A stretch of 64,000 nucleotides of DNA from Halobacterium sp. KA-4 (GCF_021028995.1 NZ_JAJJZG010000012.1:1-64000); one strand, 5' to 3'; positions 7,340 through 15,279 are shown, numbered from the stretch's first letter. Made by a program: numbers and translations. The notes: a model not told the origin generated them from the sequence alone.

Positions 7340-8031
7340 GTCTCGGTGAACGCGAAGACGAGCTGCTGGATACGCTGGAGGCCGTCATTGACGCTGACCT
7401 GCCATACGTCCTCGTCGGTGGGTGGGCGATCGCGGCGTTCAATCAGCGCTTCACCACGGACGTCGACGTCGTCATTCCGGCCCAAGCGGTCGACGACTAC
7501 ACGGACCTTCTCACCGACCGCGGCTACGAGAAAACGGCCGATGTCGAGCGAAACGAGCTCTACGAGGGCCGTACCATCCGGTTTGAGAAGGACATCGGGA
7601 ATCCGGTTCGGTTCGACGCGATGGTCGACGCGTTGGGCTGTCGCCAGACGGAAGCTGAATGGTCGTATCGCTATCTGACCCAGCACTCCGTCACCCAGGA
7701 ACTGCGAACCGGGCGCCCGGTAACAGCCAGGATTCCGGAACGGGAGTTGCTGTTTGCCGTGAAACTTCACAGTGGCCGCAAGGCAGACTCCCGGGATCTG
7801 GTGGTGCTGGCTGCTGGCGCGGATTTCGACCGGATCGCGACTCATCTGCATCGCGGAGAATCCGAGAAGCTCGCTGGTCGCATCGAGACTGTCCTCAACC
7901 GCCTCACGTCGGAGGATTTCGCAGATGCATTCAAAGGAGTCTTCGAACAGCAAACGGTTCCCGAACAGGATATCGATGCCGTCGTTGAGTTCCTTCGTGA
8001 CCAGCAGCGCCGAATCGATTCTGAACGATAA
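7336..8031 (+). CDS. Nucleotidyltransferase, module 1 (AbiEii/MNT-like)
   Basis: About 231 residues. The nucleotidyltransferase signature is near the N-terminus: VLVGGWAIAAFNQRFTTDVDVVIP, that is GG followed by the catalytic D-x-D. Family members transfer nucleotides to proteins or tRNA and act as toxins in AbiE-type systems (family knowledge; the substrate here is unknown). Paralogous and identical in length to the protein at 16344-17039. Expressed with the upstream HTH gene through a 4-base overlap. Its stop is followed by palindrome copy 3 and the convergent ArdC-like gene. Confidence 0.8.
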   Translation: MSLGEREDELLDTLEAVIDADLPYVLVGGWAIAAFNQRFTTDVDVVIPAQAVDDYTDLLTDRGYEKTADVERNELYEGRTIRFEKDIGNPVRFDAMVDALGCRQTEAEWSYRYLTQHSVTQELRTGRPVTARIPERELLFAVKLHSGRKADSRDLVVLAAGADFDRIATHLHRGESEKLAGRIETVLNRLTSEDFADAFKGVFEQQTVPEQDIDAVVEFLRDQQRRIDSER

Positions 8032-8096
8032 CATCGACTGTCGATGGGTATGTCTCGGGACCGATCGAAACACACGGGGTCGGGATGCCGAACGAA

Positions 8097-8138
8097 TTAA
8101 CCAACAATGTCGACAGAGTACCCTCCGGCGTTGGTTAA
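8097..8138. repeat. Long-spacer palindrome copy 3
   Basis: TTAACCAACA at 8097-8106 and CGTTGGTTAA at 8129-8138 (one outer mismatch), 22-base spacer. It lies in the convergent gap, 18 bp past the stop of the ArdC-like gene. Confidence 0.88.
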
Positions 8139-8156
8139 CAGCCGGGAAGGGGGTGT

Positions 8157-9086
8157 TCAGCCCTCTACAACTGTGTCGATGATTTCCTGAGCGGTCGAAC
8201 TGATCCGGCCGAGACGCTCCTGAATACTCTCCGCATCGTCGTCCTGCCACGCGGCAAGATAGAACGCTGACCCGCTCGTATCCAGGTTGAAATACCGCCC
8301 GACGATGTACGCAACGGCTTCCGCTTCGACCTCGCGTTTTGCGCGCTCGGGCTCGTCGTCGCCATCGAAATGAAGCAGCGCGTGGGCGTACTCGTGAACC
8401 AATGTCACCGCGAGATCGGCCTGATTTGAGCGGGCTTTCGCTTCGACGACGGGCTGGCCCTCGTGGAGAGTCCGGTGTTTGCAGACGCCTTTCGCGTCGC
8501 CATGCTCCCACTCGGCAGCGTCGACGACACGGACGTCGATATCGAGAGTAGTTGCCGCATGGAGGAGCGCTGGCACCAGGTCGTCGGCGTCACCAGCTGC
8601 CTCGGTTTCCAGCTCGGGTAGCGGTTCGCCCTCGGTTTGAGACACGTCGAAGACTGCCGTTGGTTTGAATCCAACCAGTCCTTTCGACCACTCCTCGGGC
8701 GATGTCTCGTCATAGTCACAGTCGCTTTGCTCGTGGTAGCTCGGTGAGTTCTCGCACTCGGGGCACTGCTTCGTAATAATGGGTGCCCAGATCCAGATCG
8801 CCTGTTCGCCCTCTTGGACGTGCCGGTCGAACTCCGATCTCCACGTATTGTAGCCCGCCACGCGGGTCGCCTCGGGACACTGGAGTTTGATCAGGAGGGT
8901 GTTACGATGAGAATAGTCGTGGAATCGGGACTGGACATCGAGCCACTCCTGGAACTGTTGGCTGGCTTTTGCCTCGTCGACGTCTGCGACGAGATCGTCG
9001 ATCCAGTCTTCGATCGTACTGTGCATCTTGTCGTGTCGGGTGTCGGTCTCCTCGAACGAGACCCCCGACTCACTGGCTGTCATCAT
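8157..9086 (-). CDS. ArdC-like antirestriction/metallopeptidase protein
   Basis: About 309 residues. The N-terminal part (IEDWIDDLVADVDEAKASQQFQEWLD, then YSHRNTLLIKLQCPEATRVAGY) resembles the ArdC ssDNA-binding domain. The C-terminal part has the zinc peptidase motif HEYAH followed by a downstream E-rich helix (EVEAEAVAYIVGRYF). This combination is typical of plasmid antirestriction proteins that protect incoming single-stranded DNA (family knowledge). Between them is an unusual Cys-rich insertion, QCPECENSPSYHEQSDC. I chose ATG 9086 because it follows a CAATCC leader seen before other genes here; a GTG at 9098 is also possible. Fits with the conjugation operon at 37-49 kb. Confidence 0.82.
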   Translation of the reverse strand: MMTASESGVSFEETDTRHDKMHSTIEDWIDDLVADVDEAKASQQFQEWLDVQSRFHDYSHRNTLLIKLQCPEATRVAGYNTWRSEFDRHVQEGEQAIWIWAPIITKQCPECENSPSYHEQSDCDYDETSPEEWSKGLVGFKPTAVFDVSQTEGEPLPELETEAAGDADDLVPALLHAATTLDIDVRVVDAAEWEHGDAKGVCKHRTLHEGQPVVEAKARSNQADLAVTLVHEYAHALLHFDGDDEPERAKREVEAEAVAYIVGRYFNLDTSGSAFYLAAWQDDDAESIQERLGRISSTAQEIIDTVVEG

Positions 9087-9132
9087 GGATTGCATCACAT
9101 CGAGTACGACGACGTCTCCGAGAAGTCAGGAC

Positions 9133-9154
9133 GCGCCGCACCCCTCGGGGGCGC
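9133..9154 (-). repeat. Pre-start hairpin
   Basis: GCGC at 9133-9136 pairs with GCGC at 9151-9154, and CCCC at 9141-9144 with GGGG at 9147-9150. It contains the family's GCACCCC segment. About 47 bp upstream of ATG 9086. Confidence 0.7.
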
Positions 9155-9198
9155 ACGATAAACATCGGCGCGACTTCGGGGGGTTTAGATCGGAGCTG

Positions 9199-9546
9199 CT
9201 ATCGGAGCGCTGCTTTCTCGTCAGCGAAGCCGACCGTGACGAGGTACTCAAGGAACGCGTCGAACTGGTCGACATCGCTCGGCGTGTCCGTCGCGAGGTG
9301 TCGTGCCCACTCGATGGCCCACTGGAACGCAGGATCGGTCCCGCCCTTACCATGTATATACCACCAGCGGGCGGCCTTCAGGACGACGAGCGGATTCGTC
9401 GGCGGTTGCTCGCTTGCGAGTCCACGAGTGATCGACCGAATCTCCTCGGGTACCTCGGCGGGGTCGACCTCGCCTGATTGGGTGTTCGATACGTCGACTG
9501 GAATGTCGTCAATCGAGACATCGTTCGGACGCTGTTGTTGACTCAC
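9199..9546 (-). CDS. Hypothetical protein, 115 residues
   Basis: GTG start at 9546. Acidic, hydrophilic first third, followed by a helical region with the run VVLKAARWWYIHGKGGTD and a helical C-terminus ending FADEKAALR. No motif that gives a function. Hairpins lie before it (9587-9602) and between it and the ArdC-like gene (9133-9154). It may be co-transcribed with the genes on either side. Confidence 0.62.
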   Translation of the reverse strand: MSQQQRPNDVSIDDIPVDVSNTQSGEVDPAEVPEEIRSITRGLASEQPPTNPLVVLKAARWWYIHGKGGTDPAFQWAIEWARHLATDTPSDVDQFDAFLEYLVTVGFADEKAALR

Positions 9547-9586
9547 GGAAAATCACCTTCTCGGAGGACTTTTTGGATCGAGCCCT

Positions 9587-9602
9587 CGCCCCCTCCGGGG
9601 CG
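9587..9602 (-). repeat. Pre-start hairpin
   Basis: CGCCCC / GGGGCG with a CTCC loop, perfect 6-bp stem. A T-run lies on its far side when read on the minus strand (GGTTTTTCG). About 41 bp upstream of GTG 9546. Confidence 0.72.
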
Positions 9603-9621
9603 CGAAAAACCACTCGTAGCG

Positions 9622-10623
9622 TCACGCCGGTGGAATGTACACGCTCTGCTCGCTGGCGATCTCCTCCAGGTTGTTCCGATGGCGATGTGAGAAGTAGCAC
9701 TCGTAGCTGCAGTAGCCACAGAGCACGCCGGTATCATACTCAGCGATGAAGGGACCGCGTCGAGTCGTCCAGACGTTCGCTTCGCATTCGGTACACACAG
9801 CGCTATCGAGATTGGTCGGTGACGGACCCTCGTACTCGATTTCGAGGATGTCGCTATGTGGCGTTGAGTCGGGCCAGACGCCGTGAGACTGCCAGAAGGC
9901 CTTGATGCGGGCGAGACTGTGTCGGACTGTCTTCCGAACTGTGACGTGGGAGGCGTCACGACCGCTATCATCCCAGCCGTCAGCCGTCCAGAACTCCCCG
10001 AACTGCGCGCCGCGATGCAGCCCGTTCCAGTCGAGGCCGACGATGTCGGCCGGTGGGTCGTCCGTGAGTGTCGGTCGGGTCAACTGCTGGATGACGTCCC
10101 ACTGTTTCGGTGGGCTGCCCCCCAAGATGTGAACACGACGGCCACGCCAGTCGGTCGGCTCGGAGAACTCGTGGGCCAATCGGTCGGCGTACCCCCGCGA
10201 GTAGCCGAGCACGAGGTCGTTCGGGATCGTGTCGATCACCTCGCGGCACTTTGGGACGATGACGAGTTCTGCGTCGGGATAGCTCGCCTGGATTTCGCGA
10301 GCCGCGGCCACGTACTCGTAGACGTCGTCGGGCTCGTATGCATCCCCAATCACGCCGACTCGGGGCTCGTGTTCGAAAAATCGGGAGACGTACCGGTCAA
10401 GATCGGGATTCCGAAAATCGTTATCGAGCATCCCGACGGGGATGTTCAAGTGCTGAAACTGCGTCTGCTGATAACTACAATCTTCCCGAAAGCCGGGCAA
10501 GAAGCCGAGTTTGAAGGCGTCAAACACAAACGGAGCGCGATGCAGGAACGCCACGACGTCGGCTTGTCTGGCAGCTGCAATCTCTCGTGCAGTGCTGCTG
10601 CTAGTGCTGGTATCAAGCGACAT
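9622..10623 (-). CDS. DUF6610-type hypothetical protein
   Basis: About 333 residues from ATG 10623. The N-terminal two thirds read like a queuine/archaeosine tRNA-guanine transglycosylase-like barrel region (VPKCREVIDTIPNDLVLGYSRGYADR, then GRRVHILGGSPPKQWD, PADIVGLDWNGLHRGA). The C-terminus has a CxxC pair (VCTECE) and a CGYCSYECYFSHRH cluster likely to bind zinc. I recall haloarchaeal plasmid and virus proteins of this kind as DUF6610, but this is from memory. A nucleic-acid role is plausible because of the barrel motifs and zinc cluster; the substrate is unknown. Confidence 0.7.
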   Translation of the reverse strand: MSLDTSTSSSTAREIAAARQADVVAFLHRAPFVFDAFKLGFLPGFREDCSYQQTQFQHLNIPVGMLDNDFRNPDLDRYVSRFFEHEPRVGVIGDAYEPDDVYEYVAAAREIQASYPDAELVIVPKCREVIDTIPNDLVLGYSRGYADRLAHEFSEPTDWRGRRVHILGGSPPKQWDVIQQLTRPTLTDDPPADIVGLDWNGLHRGAQFGEFWTADGWDDSGRDASHVTVRKTVRHSLARIKAFWQSHGVWPDSTPHSDILEIEYEGPSPTNLDSAVCTECEANVWTTRRGPFIAEYDTGVLCGYCSYECYFSHRHRNNLEEIASEQSVYIPPA

Positions 10624-10654
10624 GAGTAGGGCCTGGCGCGACCGTCTCTGGCCG

Positions 10655-10674
10655 CCCCGCACCCTCTCCGGGGG
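10655..10674 (-). repeat. Pre-start hairpin
   Basis: CCCC / GGGG stem around GCACCCTCTCC, flanked by AGAAAAAA on the + strand (a T-run on the minus strand). About 31 bp upstream of ATG 10623. Confidence 0.65.
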
Positions 10675-10699
10675 AGAAAAAACGACCGGCGGTCAGCTG

Positions 10700-10740
10700 T
10701 TAACCAACGATAACTAACGATACAGTGCTGTGTTGGTTAA
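10700..10740. repeat. Long-spacer palindrome copy 4
   Basis: TTAACCAACG at 10700-10709 and TGTTGGTTAA at 10731-10740, 21-base spacer. This copy is inside the coding end of the next gene: its left edge supplies that gene's TAA stop. Confidence 0.88.
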
Positions 10741-10969
10741 CGGGGCACTCATTCAAGTCTTCTCGTAACTCGGCCGCCTTCCACTCGAATCGTTTCAGTA
10801 TCTGTGTCCGATTCTGGTGGGCGTTCTCATAGGCGACACACTCTCGGGGCATCACCATGTCTGGGATAGTGGCGATGGCTGCGTTGATAAGTGGGTATTC
10901 GGTGCTTTGAGCCGTTTTCTCCGGTAGACCCTCATCTGCTGATTCGGATTGGCTTGACGAGTCACCCAT
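10700..10969 (-). CDS. Small protein with VAYENA motif, copy A
   Basis: About 89 residues from ATG 10969 (MGDSSSQSES). The middle reads INAAIATIPDMVMPRECVAYENAHQNRTQILKRF, which is matched closely by the protein at 16001-16222 (INAGIVTINDMETLRACVAYENANQQRVQILRRL). The two are clear paralogues with a disordered acidic N-terminus and one helical core. The last 15 or so codons and the stop are made of palindrome copy 4, so the C-terminus was probably rewritten when that element arrived, or the element is tolerated as coding DNA. Function unknown. Confidence 0.7.
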   Translation of the reverse strand: MGDSSSQSESADEGLPEKTAQSTEYPLINAAIATIPDMVMPRECVAYENAHQNRTQILKRFEWKAAELREDLNECPVNQHSTVSLVIVG

Positions 10970-11020
10970 TGTGGGCGCCTCACCGTTTGATGGAGCAAAA
11001 AAGGGACGCGATCCAGACAC

Positions 11021-11641
11021 TTACTGGTCTTGAGATGCAGCTACGACCATATCCATAGTTGGATAGAAGAGGCGGCGTTGAAGAACTTCAATCGGCCCTC
11101 GATCTCTGGTTTCTTCAAATAATTCGTGCCGGCGGCGAAACTCCTCAGTGCCTAACTCGTGAACAACGTTCAGCTCCGCGTGTAGCTCTTCGTTCCGAAT
11201 AACGCGAAGATATCCTTTTCCGGTTAGCGTGGCGAAAACGATGCCGATTAAGACTGCAATGGCACCCTGAACCAATGAATAAATCGGATCCAGTACGCCG
11301 ATCACACCGACGGCGATGGTGAGACAGATGAAACCTACAGTGAGCGACGCGAGGCTGACTGTGAGGACTATGAATTTGAGTCGGGCGGTAGGGCTTCGGC
11401 TGGCGTGGCCGTGTTCGTGGAGGAATAGATACTCAACAAGCTCGGTCGACAGGTCGCATTTAACCCGCTCGTTTAGCCAAATTGTATTGAATATTGTCGT
11501 TTTCCCGGGGGCGCCGATAACTTCGTCTGGCATCCAGCAAACAGTCGCCGATGTTCCACCAACGCTGTATTCATCGGTGTCGCCGACAGACTGTCCTGGA
11601 ACCGGAAACAGCCTTATGAGGGACCTTGTAACAAGATTCAC
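11021..11641 (-). CDS. Membrane zinc metallopeptidase (HEHGH)
   Basis: About 206 residues, GTG start at 11641. The zinc motif HEHGH is at residues 75-79 in the helix LVEYLFLHEHGHASRSP. Two strongly hydrophobic segments follow (about residues 90-115 and 120-145). Further on, NEELHAELNV could supply the third zinc ligand, as in M48-type peptidases. Clearly A+T-richer than the genes on its left, like the two genes upstream of it on the same strand (12164-14047), so the three may have arrived together. It may be a protease effector or a processing enzyme for that cassette; this is inference. Confidence 0.7.
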   Translation of the reverse strand: MNLVTRSLIRLFPVPGQSVGDTDEYSVGGTSATVCWMPDEVIGAPGKTTIFNTIWLNERVKCDLSTELVEYLFLHEHGHASRSPTARLKFIVLTVSLASLTVGFICLTIAVGVIGVLDPIYSLVQGAIAVLIGIVFATLTGKGYLRVIRNEELHAELNVVHELGTEEFRRRHELFEETRDRGPIEVLQRRLFYPTMDMVVAASQDQ

Positions 11642-12163
11642 GGACTTATGGGGTTGGAGGCAGGCCGGTGGAATAAATCAGATGGTAGCAGGTGCGGTAT
11701 CGTTGTGTCCAGCCTAGCGCAAGGTCCTTGAATCCCATACTAACGCACTTGTGAACCTCTTGGCGAGGTGCACTCGTAACAGTTCAAATATCTTAATCGA
11801 ATCGGTATCGGACTCGTCCGCCGTCACTTACCCACGACCTCTGGCTGGCTTGATTAGGAAGTTGAATTGCCCCGTTTCGACCCACTTGCCGGTGTCGAAA
11901 GTTTGGCTCTTTCATTGTGATTACCTCGAATTGGATTCATCATCGACTTTATGCTCTCATCACGTTCCTTGCGCTCCTTTTACAGACTCAAAAATAGCTT
12001 ACGCTCATCTCGATAGGTCGTAACATCTGGTTTTGCGATGGATTTTCGTTCCAGAGGACGGCTCTCACGGCTATCGAGTTGCTTCAGCGGTCGCAGAGAA
12101 TCTCATCGTCTCCCGTGTTACGAAGTATTGGGATAAGCCAATAGCTTATTGGGAGACCTGGAA
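11642..12163. other. 522-bp gap without a supportable gene
   Basis: A+T-rich, with only short frames that lack recognisable protein character. It separates the HEHGH membrane protein from the cyclase-like gene. It could hold a decayed gene or a long 5' region; I see no clear promoter, repeat or RNA. Confidence 0.4.
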
Positions 12164-12862
12164 TCACTCCCTATTTTTCAATTTGACCTCTGGGAGGTAT
12201 AGCTCCATCATGTCCTTATGTTGCTCGATTTTTTCTTCTGGGTAATTTGTAATATGGGAGTTCCTCTTGCTATATTCAAAGTAGGACTCCAGTTTCTTAC
12301 GGAGCTCGTTCGCCAATTCCCTATTGCTTGGATTGAACCATTTGTACCACTGGTATTGGAAATCATTAGGGGTGAAAGAACGGGCAGAATCATGGATTGC
12401 AATTCCAAATGGTGGCGCATCTTCTTCAACACCATATGCTTCCACCATTGGCGGACCAATTAGGAGAGACTCAATATTTTGGCTGTACTCCTCGTCGTCA
12501 AATTCAATCGGAAAATCTTTACCCTCAACTATCGGACCAAATGAGATTCCTCCACGGATAATGAACATACCCTCTGTGTCCCTTTCAAGTACCTGATGTG
12601 CTGCATTTTCGAAAGCAACCTCGATAAATTCAGTTAGATCTTGAATGTCCTCTGAAACTATATAAACTCCGTCCATCATTGGGTATATCGTGAGCCCATC
12701 GCTCTCAACCTCTTTAGCTAAAATTTGGAAATTCAAAATCTTCTGTGCGGCTACAGAGATATTCTGATACATATTATTACCAGTACCCATGATATCCATC
12801 CAACAAACATAGGAATATTTGGGCTCAGGTGACGGTAAACTGTCGTCGTAGCTATTGGTCAT
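12164..12862 (-). CDS. Class III nucleotide-cyclase-like protein (Pycsar-type candidate)
   Basis: About 232 residues. It carries the three landmark stretches of class III cyclase catalytic domains. YVCWMDIMGTG holds the first metal-binding Asp at residue 23 (compare F.D..GFT). MMDGVYIVS holds the second Asp at residue 64 (compare GD....). RGGISFGPIVEG at 103-114 matches the family's RIGIHTGPVVAG strand. There are no other domains, as in the stand-alone uridylate/cytidylate cyclases of Pycsar antiphage systems (family knowledge). Strongly A+T-rich against the G+C-rich replicon, indicating recent transfer. It lies 132 bp downstream of a DUF3800-like gene on the same strand. The nucleotide product cannot be told from sequence. 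Confidence 0.68.
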   Translation of the reverse strand: MTNSYDDSLPSPEPKYSYVCWMDIMGTGNNMYQNISVAAQKILNFQILAKEVESDGLTIYPMMDGVYIVSEDIQDLTEFIEVAFENAAHQVLERDTEGMFIIRGGISFGPIVEGKDFPIEFDDEEYSQNIESLLIGPPMVEAYGVEEDAPPFGIAIHDSARSFTPNDFQYQWYKWFNPSNRELANELRKKLESYFEYSKRNSHITNYPEEKIEQHKDMMELYLPEVKLKNRE

Positions 12863-12994
12863 AAGTTCTCCCCATTAACTGGGTCTCGTTGAGTTGTACA
12901 GGTGTGCATAGCTTGTATTGTCATCCAAAGTTTCTTATTCCCTCCTAAAGTTACTCTAGATAGGGCGGTGCCCCACAGGGGCGCTTCCTGGTTC

Positions 12995-14047
12995 CTATTC
13001 ATACTCCATTTCCTCCAAGAAGTCATCGCTACTCAGTATGTGAATATCCTTGGAGGGATTAAGATCCCTGAGCAGTTTTGGGACGTCGGCATCGGTTCCC
13101 CTAGTATAGACAATATGGTCACCGCTCCTAACGACAGAGGGCAACCGATGTGGTTCCATTTTCACCACACAGCCTGCATTGTCTTGAGCCCATTTTCGGG
13201 CGTAAGCATGGAAATCTGTTTGAGGCAGTACACGTTGATCAAAGCCTGAGAAAATATCGTCATATATGAACATAGCTGGATGAGGGAAATGAAGTTCGCT
13301 CTGGATCGAATAACGATGGGTAGGGACAATATGATCTGAGTTTTCATGATTTTCGCTAACAGACTCCGCATTTACCCTTGGCCCTGAACTGTCGATATAT
13401 TCGCCAGTGACTGTACCATGTGCGGCCGAGGGCAATTCATCGTAATCTTTGTTCTTAGGCAGAGTTCTAGCTAAGTTGTTAGAAATGAGATCAGCTGTAG
13501 ACAATGATGGGTAGGTTGAGTCGCCATGAGGCACGATTTTCAGATCAAATTGGTTTCCAACATATTTCCACGCCTTCGTAATCTTCCCTTGAACATTGTC
13601 TAACCAAGCCTCATCAGGGACATCATCCCAATCAGCAGTATTTCGGTGGAAATCCCATAACGTAATTATGGGGAAAAATTGGCTTAGATAATCGTCGGTA
13701 TAACGAATACCCGATATTTCTTTTCCACCTTCTCCAATAACCACATCATCTTTGAACCATCCGACGGTAATGTGGATATTCTTTATTGCTGGATTGTTCG
13801 CTAACCGTTCTATAATATCATCTACGGCTTTAGTAATCTCGAAAGTGGGCACTCTGTTTTGAACATCACTTGATTTAATAGTATTATGACCTAGCTCTAT
13901 ATCATATTCATCTACGAAATCAGAGACTTGTTCAAAATAATACTCGTCGAAATTAGAACCGCTACTTACCTCTAATGCAACGCCAACGAGATAGACTCCA
14001 TCATCATCTTGATGTTTTGAGGCATCGACTGCCACGAACTCCGCCAT
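12995..14047 (-). CDS. DUF3800/RNase H-fold-like protein
   Basis: About 350 residues. The N-terminus FVAVDASKHQDDDGVYLVGVAL resembles the first acidic strand of DUF3800/RNase H-like proteins. A later PSLSTADLISNNLAR matches the family's helix with a conserved Asp (compare ..lqlADliay..). The C-terminal 100 residues (LPSVVRSGDHIVYTRGTDADVPKLLRDL) look like a separate small domain. A TATA-like ATTTTTATCC at 14061-14070 sits at leaderless distance from ATG 14047, so this is probably the first gene of the cassette. A+T-rich like the cyclase gene. Nuclease activity is an inference from the fold. Confidence 0.6.
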   Translation of the reverse strand: MAEFVAVDASKHQDDDGVYLVGVALEVSSGSNFDEYYFEQVSDFVDEYDIELGHNTIKSSDVQNRVPTFEITKAVDDIIERLANNPAIKNIHITVGWFKDDVVIGEGGKEISGIRYTDDYLSQFFPIITLWDFHRNTADWDDVPDEAWLDNVQGKITKAWKYVGNQFDLKIVPHGDSTYPSLSTADLISNNLARTLPKNKDYDELPSAAHGTVTGEYIDSSGPRVNAESVSENHENSDHIVPTHRYSIQSELHFPHPAMFIYDDIFSGFDQRVLPQTDFHAYARKWAQDNAGCVVKMEPHRLPSVVRSGDHIVYTRGTDADVPKLLRDLNPSKDIHILSSDDFLEEMEYE

Positions 14048-14060
14048 TGTTGAAAGTCGT

Positions 14061-14070
14061 ATTTTTATCC
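14061..14070 (-). promoter_or_regulatory. TATA-like element for the cyclase cassette
   Basis: GGATAAAAAT on the minus strand, 14-23 bp before ATG 14047, suggesting a leaderless transcript. Confidence 0.45.
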
Positions 14071-14139
14071 CGCAGCATTATACTTTCCGTTATATTGAGT
14101 TTGAGCACCGCGAAAACGTCGCCTACTCCTGATCCCGAT

Positions 14140-14841
14140 CTATCTGACATCCCCCTCTTTGGGATCAACGAGGTCGTTGCTCTCAGCCACGAGTTCCTGA
14201 ACAGCGGGCGCAGGGTCATCCTCGACCGGGAGCGTTCGCACGTCGAGCGGGGCGGGATACGCTCGGTCGCCCTGAGCGCAGAGTAGAATGAGCCATTCCT
14301 CGCTCCCGTCGCCGAGAACGACGTAGTGGTCGATGTCCCGGCGTTGGAAGACCGTCTGGACTGACCGGCTCACGGCGCTCCAATTCGCCGGCAGCGATGG
14401 CGACGGTTCCCCACCATCTGGAGTGAGGGGATGGTTGTCCTGGAACTCGGCACGTGCGGCTTCAATGTCGTCGCCGGTGAGATGCCAGCAGTCAGCCGGG
14501 CCATCGCACGCTAGTTGGCTCACCACCGCGTTGCGGAACTGGATGTAGTGCTGGTGGGCGCCGCTCTCGTAGTAGTAGTAGTAGTAGTAGTCGAGCAGGA
14601 GCGCGCAGGCGAGTTGCGCCGGACCGCTCCCTGTGTAGCCCCAGTCGAATCCTGATGGGCTATGTCGCGCGAGCTCGAGGCTTCGGTCGGGGGAGAGGCG
14701 CTCGTGCTCTGTGAGCTTCAGCACCACCGGAGTTCCGTCGACGCGCATGCCTACGTACTCGACGTGGTCTGCGTTTGCCTGGCACCGTTCACTATCATCC
14801 TGTACTGCCGCTCGTGGGTGGTTGGTCGAATTCGTCTTCAT
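14140..14841 (-). CDS. DUF6166-type protein with extra C-terminal domain
   Basis: About 233 residues. The first ~120 residues carry the DUF6166 pattern: LARHSPSGFDWGYTGSGPAQLACALLLDY, then FRNAVVSQLACDGPADCWHLTGDDIEAAR. The paralogue at 18049-18450 has only this part. The C-terminal ~100 residues (TVFQRRDIDHYVVLGDGSEEWLILLCAQGDRAYPAPLDVRTLPVEDD) are an added domain that I do not recognise. A run of seven Tyr follows the conserved DY and is encoded by an uninterrupted TAC repeat. A hairpin lies upstream at 14866-14885. Function of the family is unknown. Confidence 0.72.
   Translation of the reverse strand: MKTNSTNHPRAAVQDDSERCQANADHVEYVGMRVDGTPVVLKLTEHERLSPDRSLELARHSPSGFDWGYTGSGPAQLACALLLDYYYYYYYESGAHQHYIQFRNAVVSQLACDGPADCWHLTGDDIEAARAEFQDNHPLTPDGGEPSPSLPANWSAVSRSVQTVFQRRDIDHYVVLGDGSEEWLILLCAQGDRAYPAPLDVRTLPVEDDPAPAVQELVAESNDLVDPKEGDVR
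14569..14589 (-). repeat. (TAC)7 trinucleotide repeat in coding sequence
   Basis: Seven uninterrupted GTA units on + (TAC on the coding strand) encode a run of seven Tyr. The paralogue at 18049-18450 has a different, non-repetitive sequence here (DYTDDED), so the run probably arose by slippage. Confidence 0.9.
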
Positions 14842-14865
14842 AGGTCGAACGCGGGTCTTCGAATT

Positions 14866-14885
14866 CCCCGCACCCCTCTGTGGGG
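14866..14885 (-). repeat. Pre-start hairpin
   Basis: CCCC / GGGG stem around GCACCCCTCTGT, followed on + by TCGAAAAAC. About 25 bp upstream of ATG 14841. Confidence 0.68.
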
Positions 14886-14944
14886 TCGAAAAACCCATGC
14901 CAGACGAGCGTACTCGAGGAGACTAATGCGCTCTCGCTGAATGT

Positions 14945-15226
14945 TCAGTGGATATAGAAGATTATCTTGTCCGGGCTCTCACCCATACTGAGGCCTGTAC
15001 CGACGCAGTAGCTATCCGCATCTTCGATGGCTTTGATGATGGGCAAGAGGTCTTCGGTGCCGTTCTTCGCCTCGACGTGTTCCTTAATCTCATCCGCGTA
15101 CTGATCCAACTGGGTGACCTTGGACTTTGATGGGTCAACCTTCGCTGTTCCGTGCTCAAGGATTGTTTCAGGAACATCGAGATCCTTTGTTTCGTCGACC
15201 GGTTCACCGCACTCTGTACAATCCAT
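14945..15226 (-). CDS. Small zinc-ribbon protein
   Basis: About 93 residues from ATG 15226 (MDCTECGEPVDE); an in-frame ATG at 15238 would add four residues. It has one N-terminal CxxC and an isolated Cys near the C-terminus, so any zinc site is incomplete unless it dimerises. The rest is acidic and helical (YADEIKEHVEAKNGTEDLLPIIKAIEDA), with a beta-like end, DKIIFYIH. Function unknown. It sits downstream of the zinc-ribbon gene 15280-15645 on the same strand. Confidence 0.58.
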   Translation of the reverse strand: MDCTECGEPVDETKDLDVPETILEHGTAKVDPSKSKVTQLDQYADEIKEHVEAKNGTEDLLPIIKAIEDADSYCVGTGLSMGESPDKIIFYIH

Positions 15227-15279
15227 GGTGGATCTCACGACGCCGGTTTTCTAAGGCTTTGTCTGTTCTACTAGGGGAA

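Noticed and set aside
7255-8511. 418-codon minus-strand frame across module 1 and the ArdC-like gene
   Set aside because: Overlaps two well-supported genes and crosses palindrome copy 3; Arg/Ser-rich composition typical of a shadow frame.
11751-12245. Short plus-strand frames in the A+T-rich gap
   Set aside because: No domain, no promoter and no continuity with neighbours.
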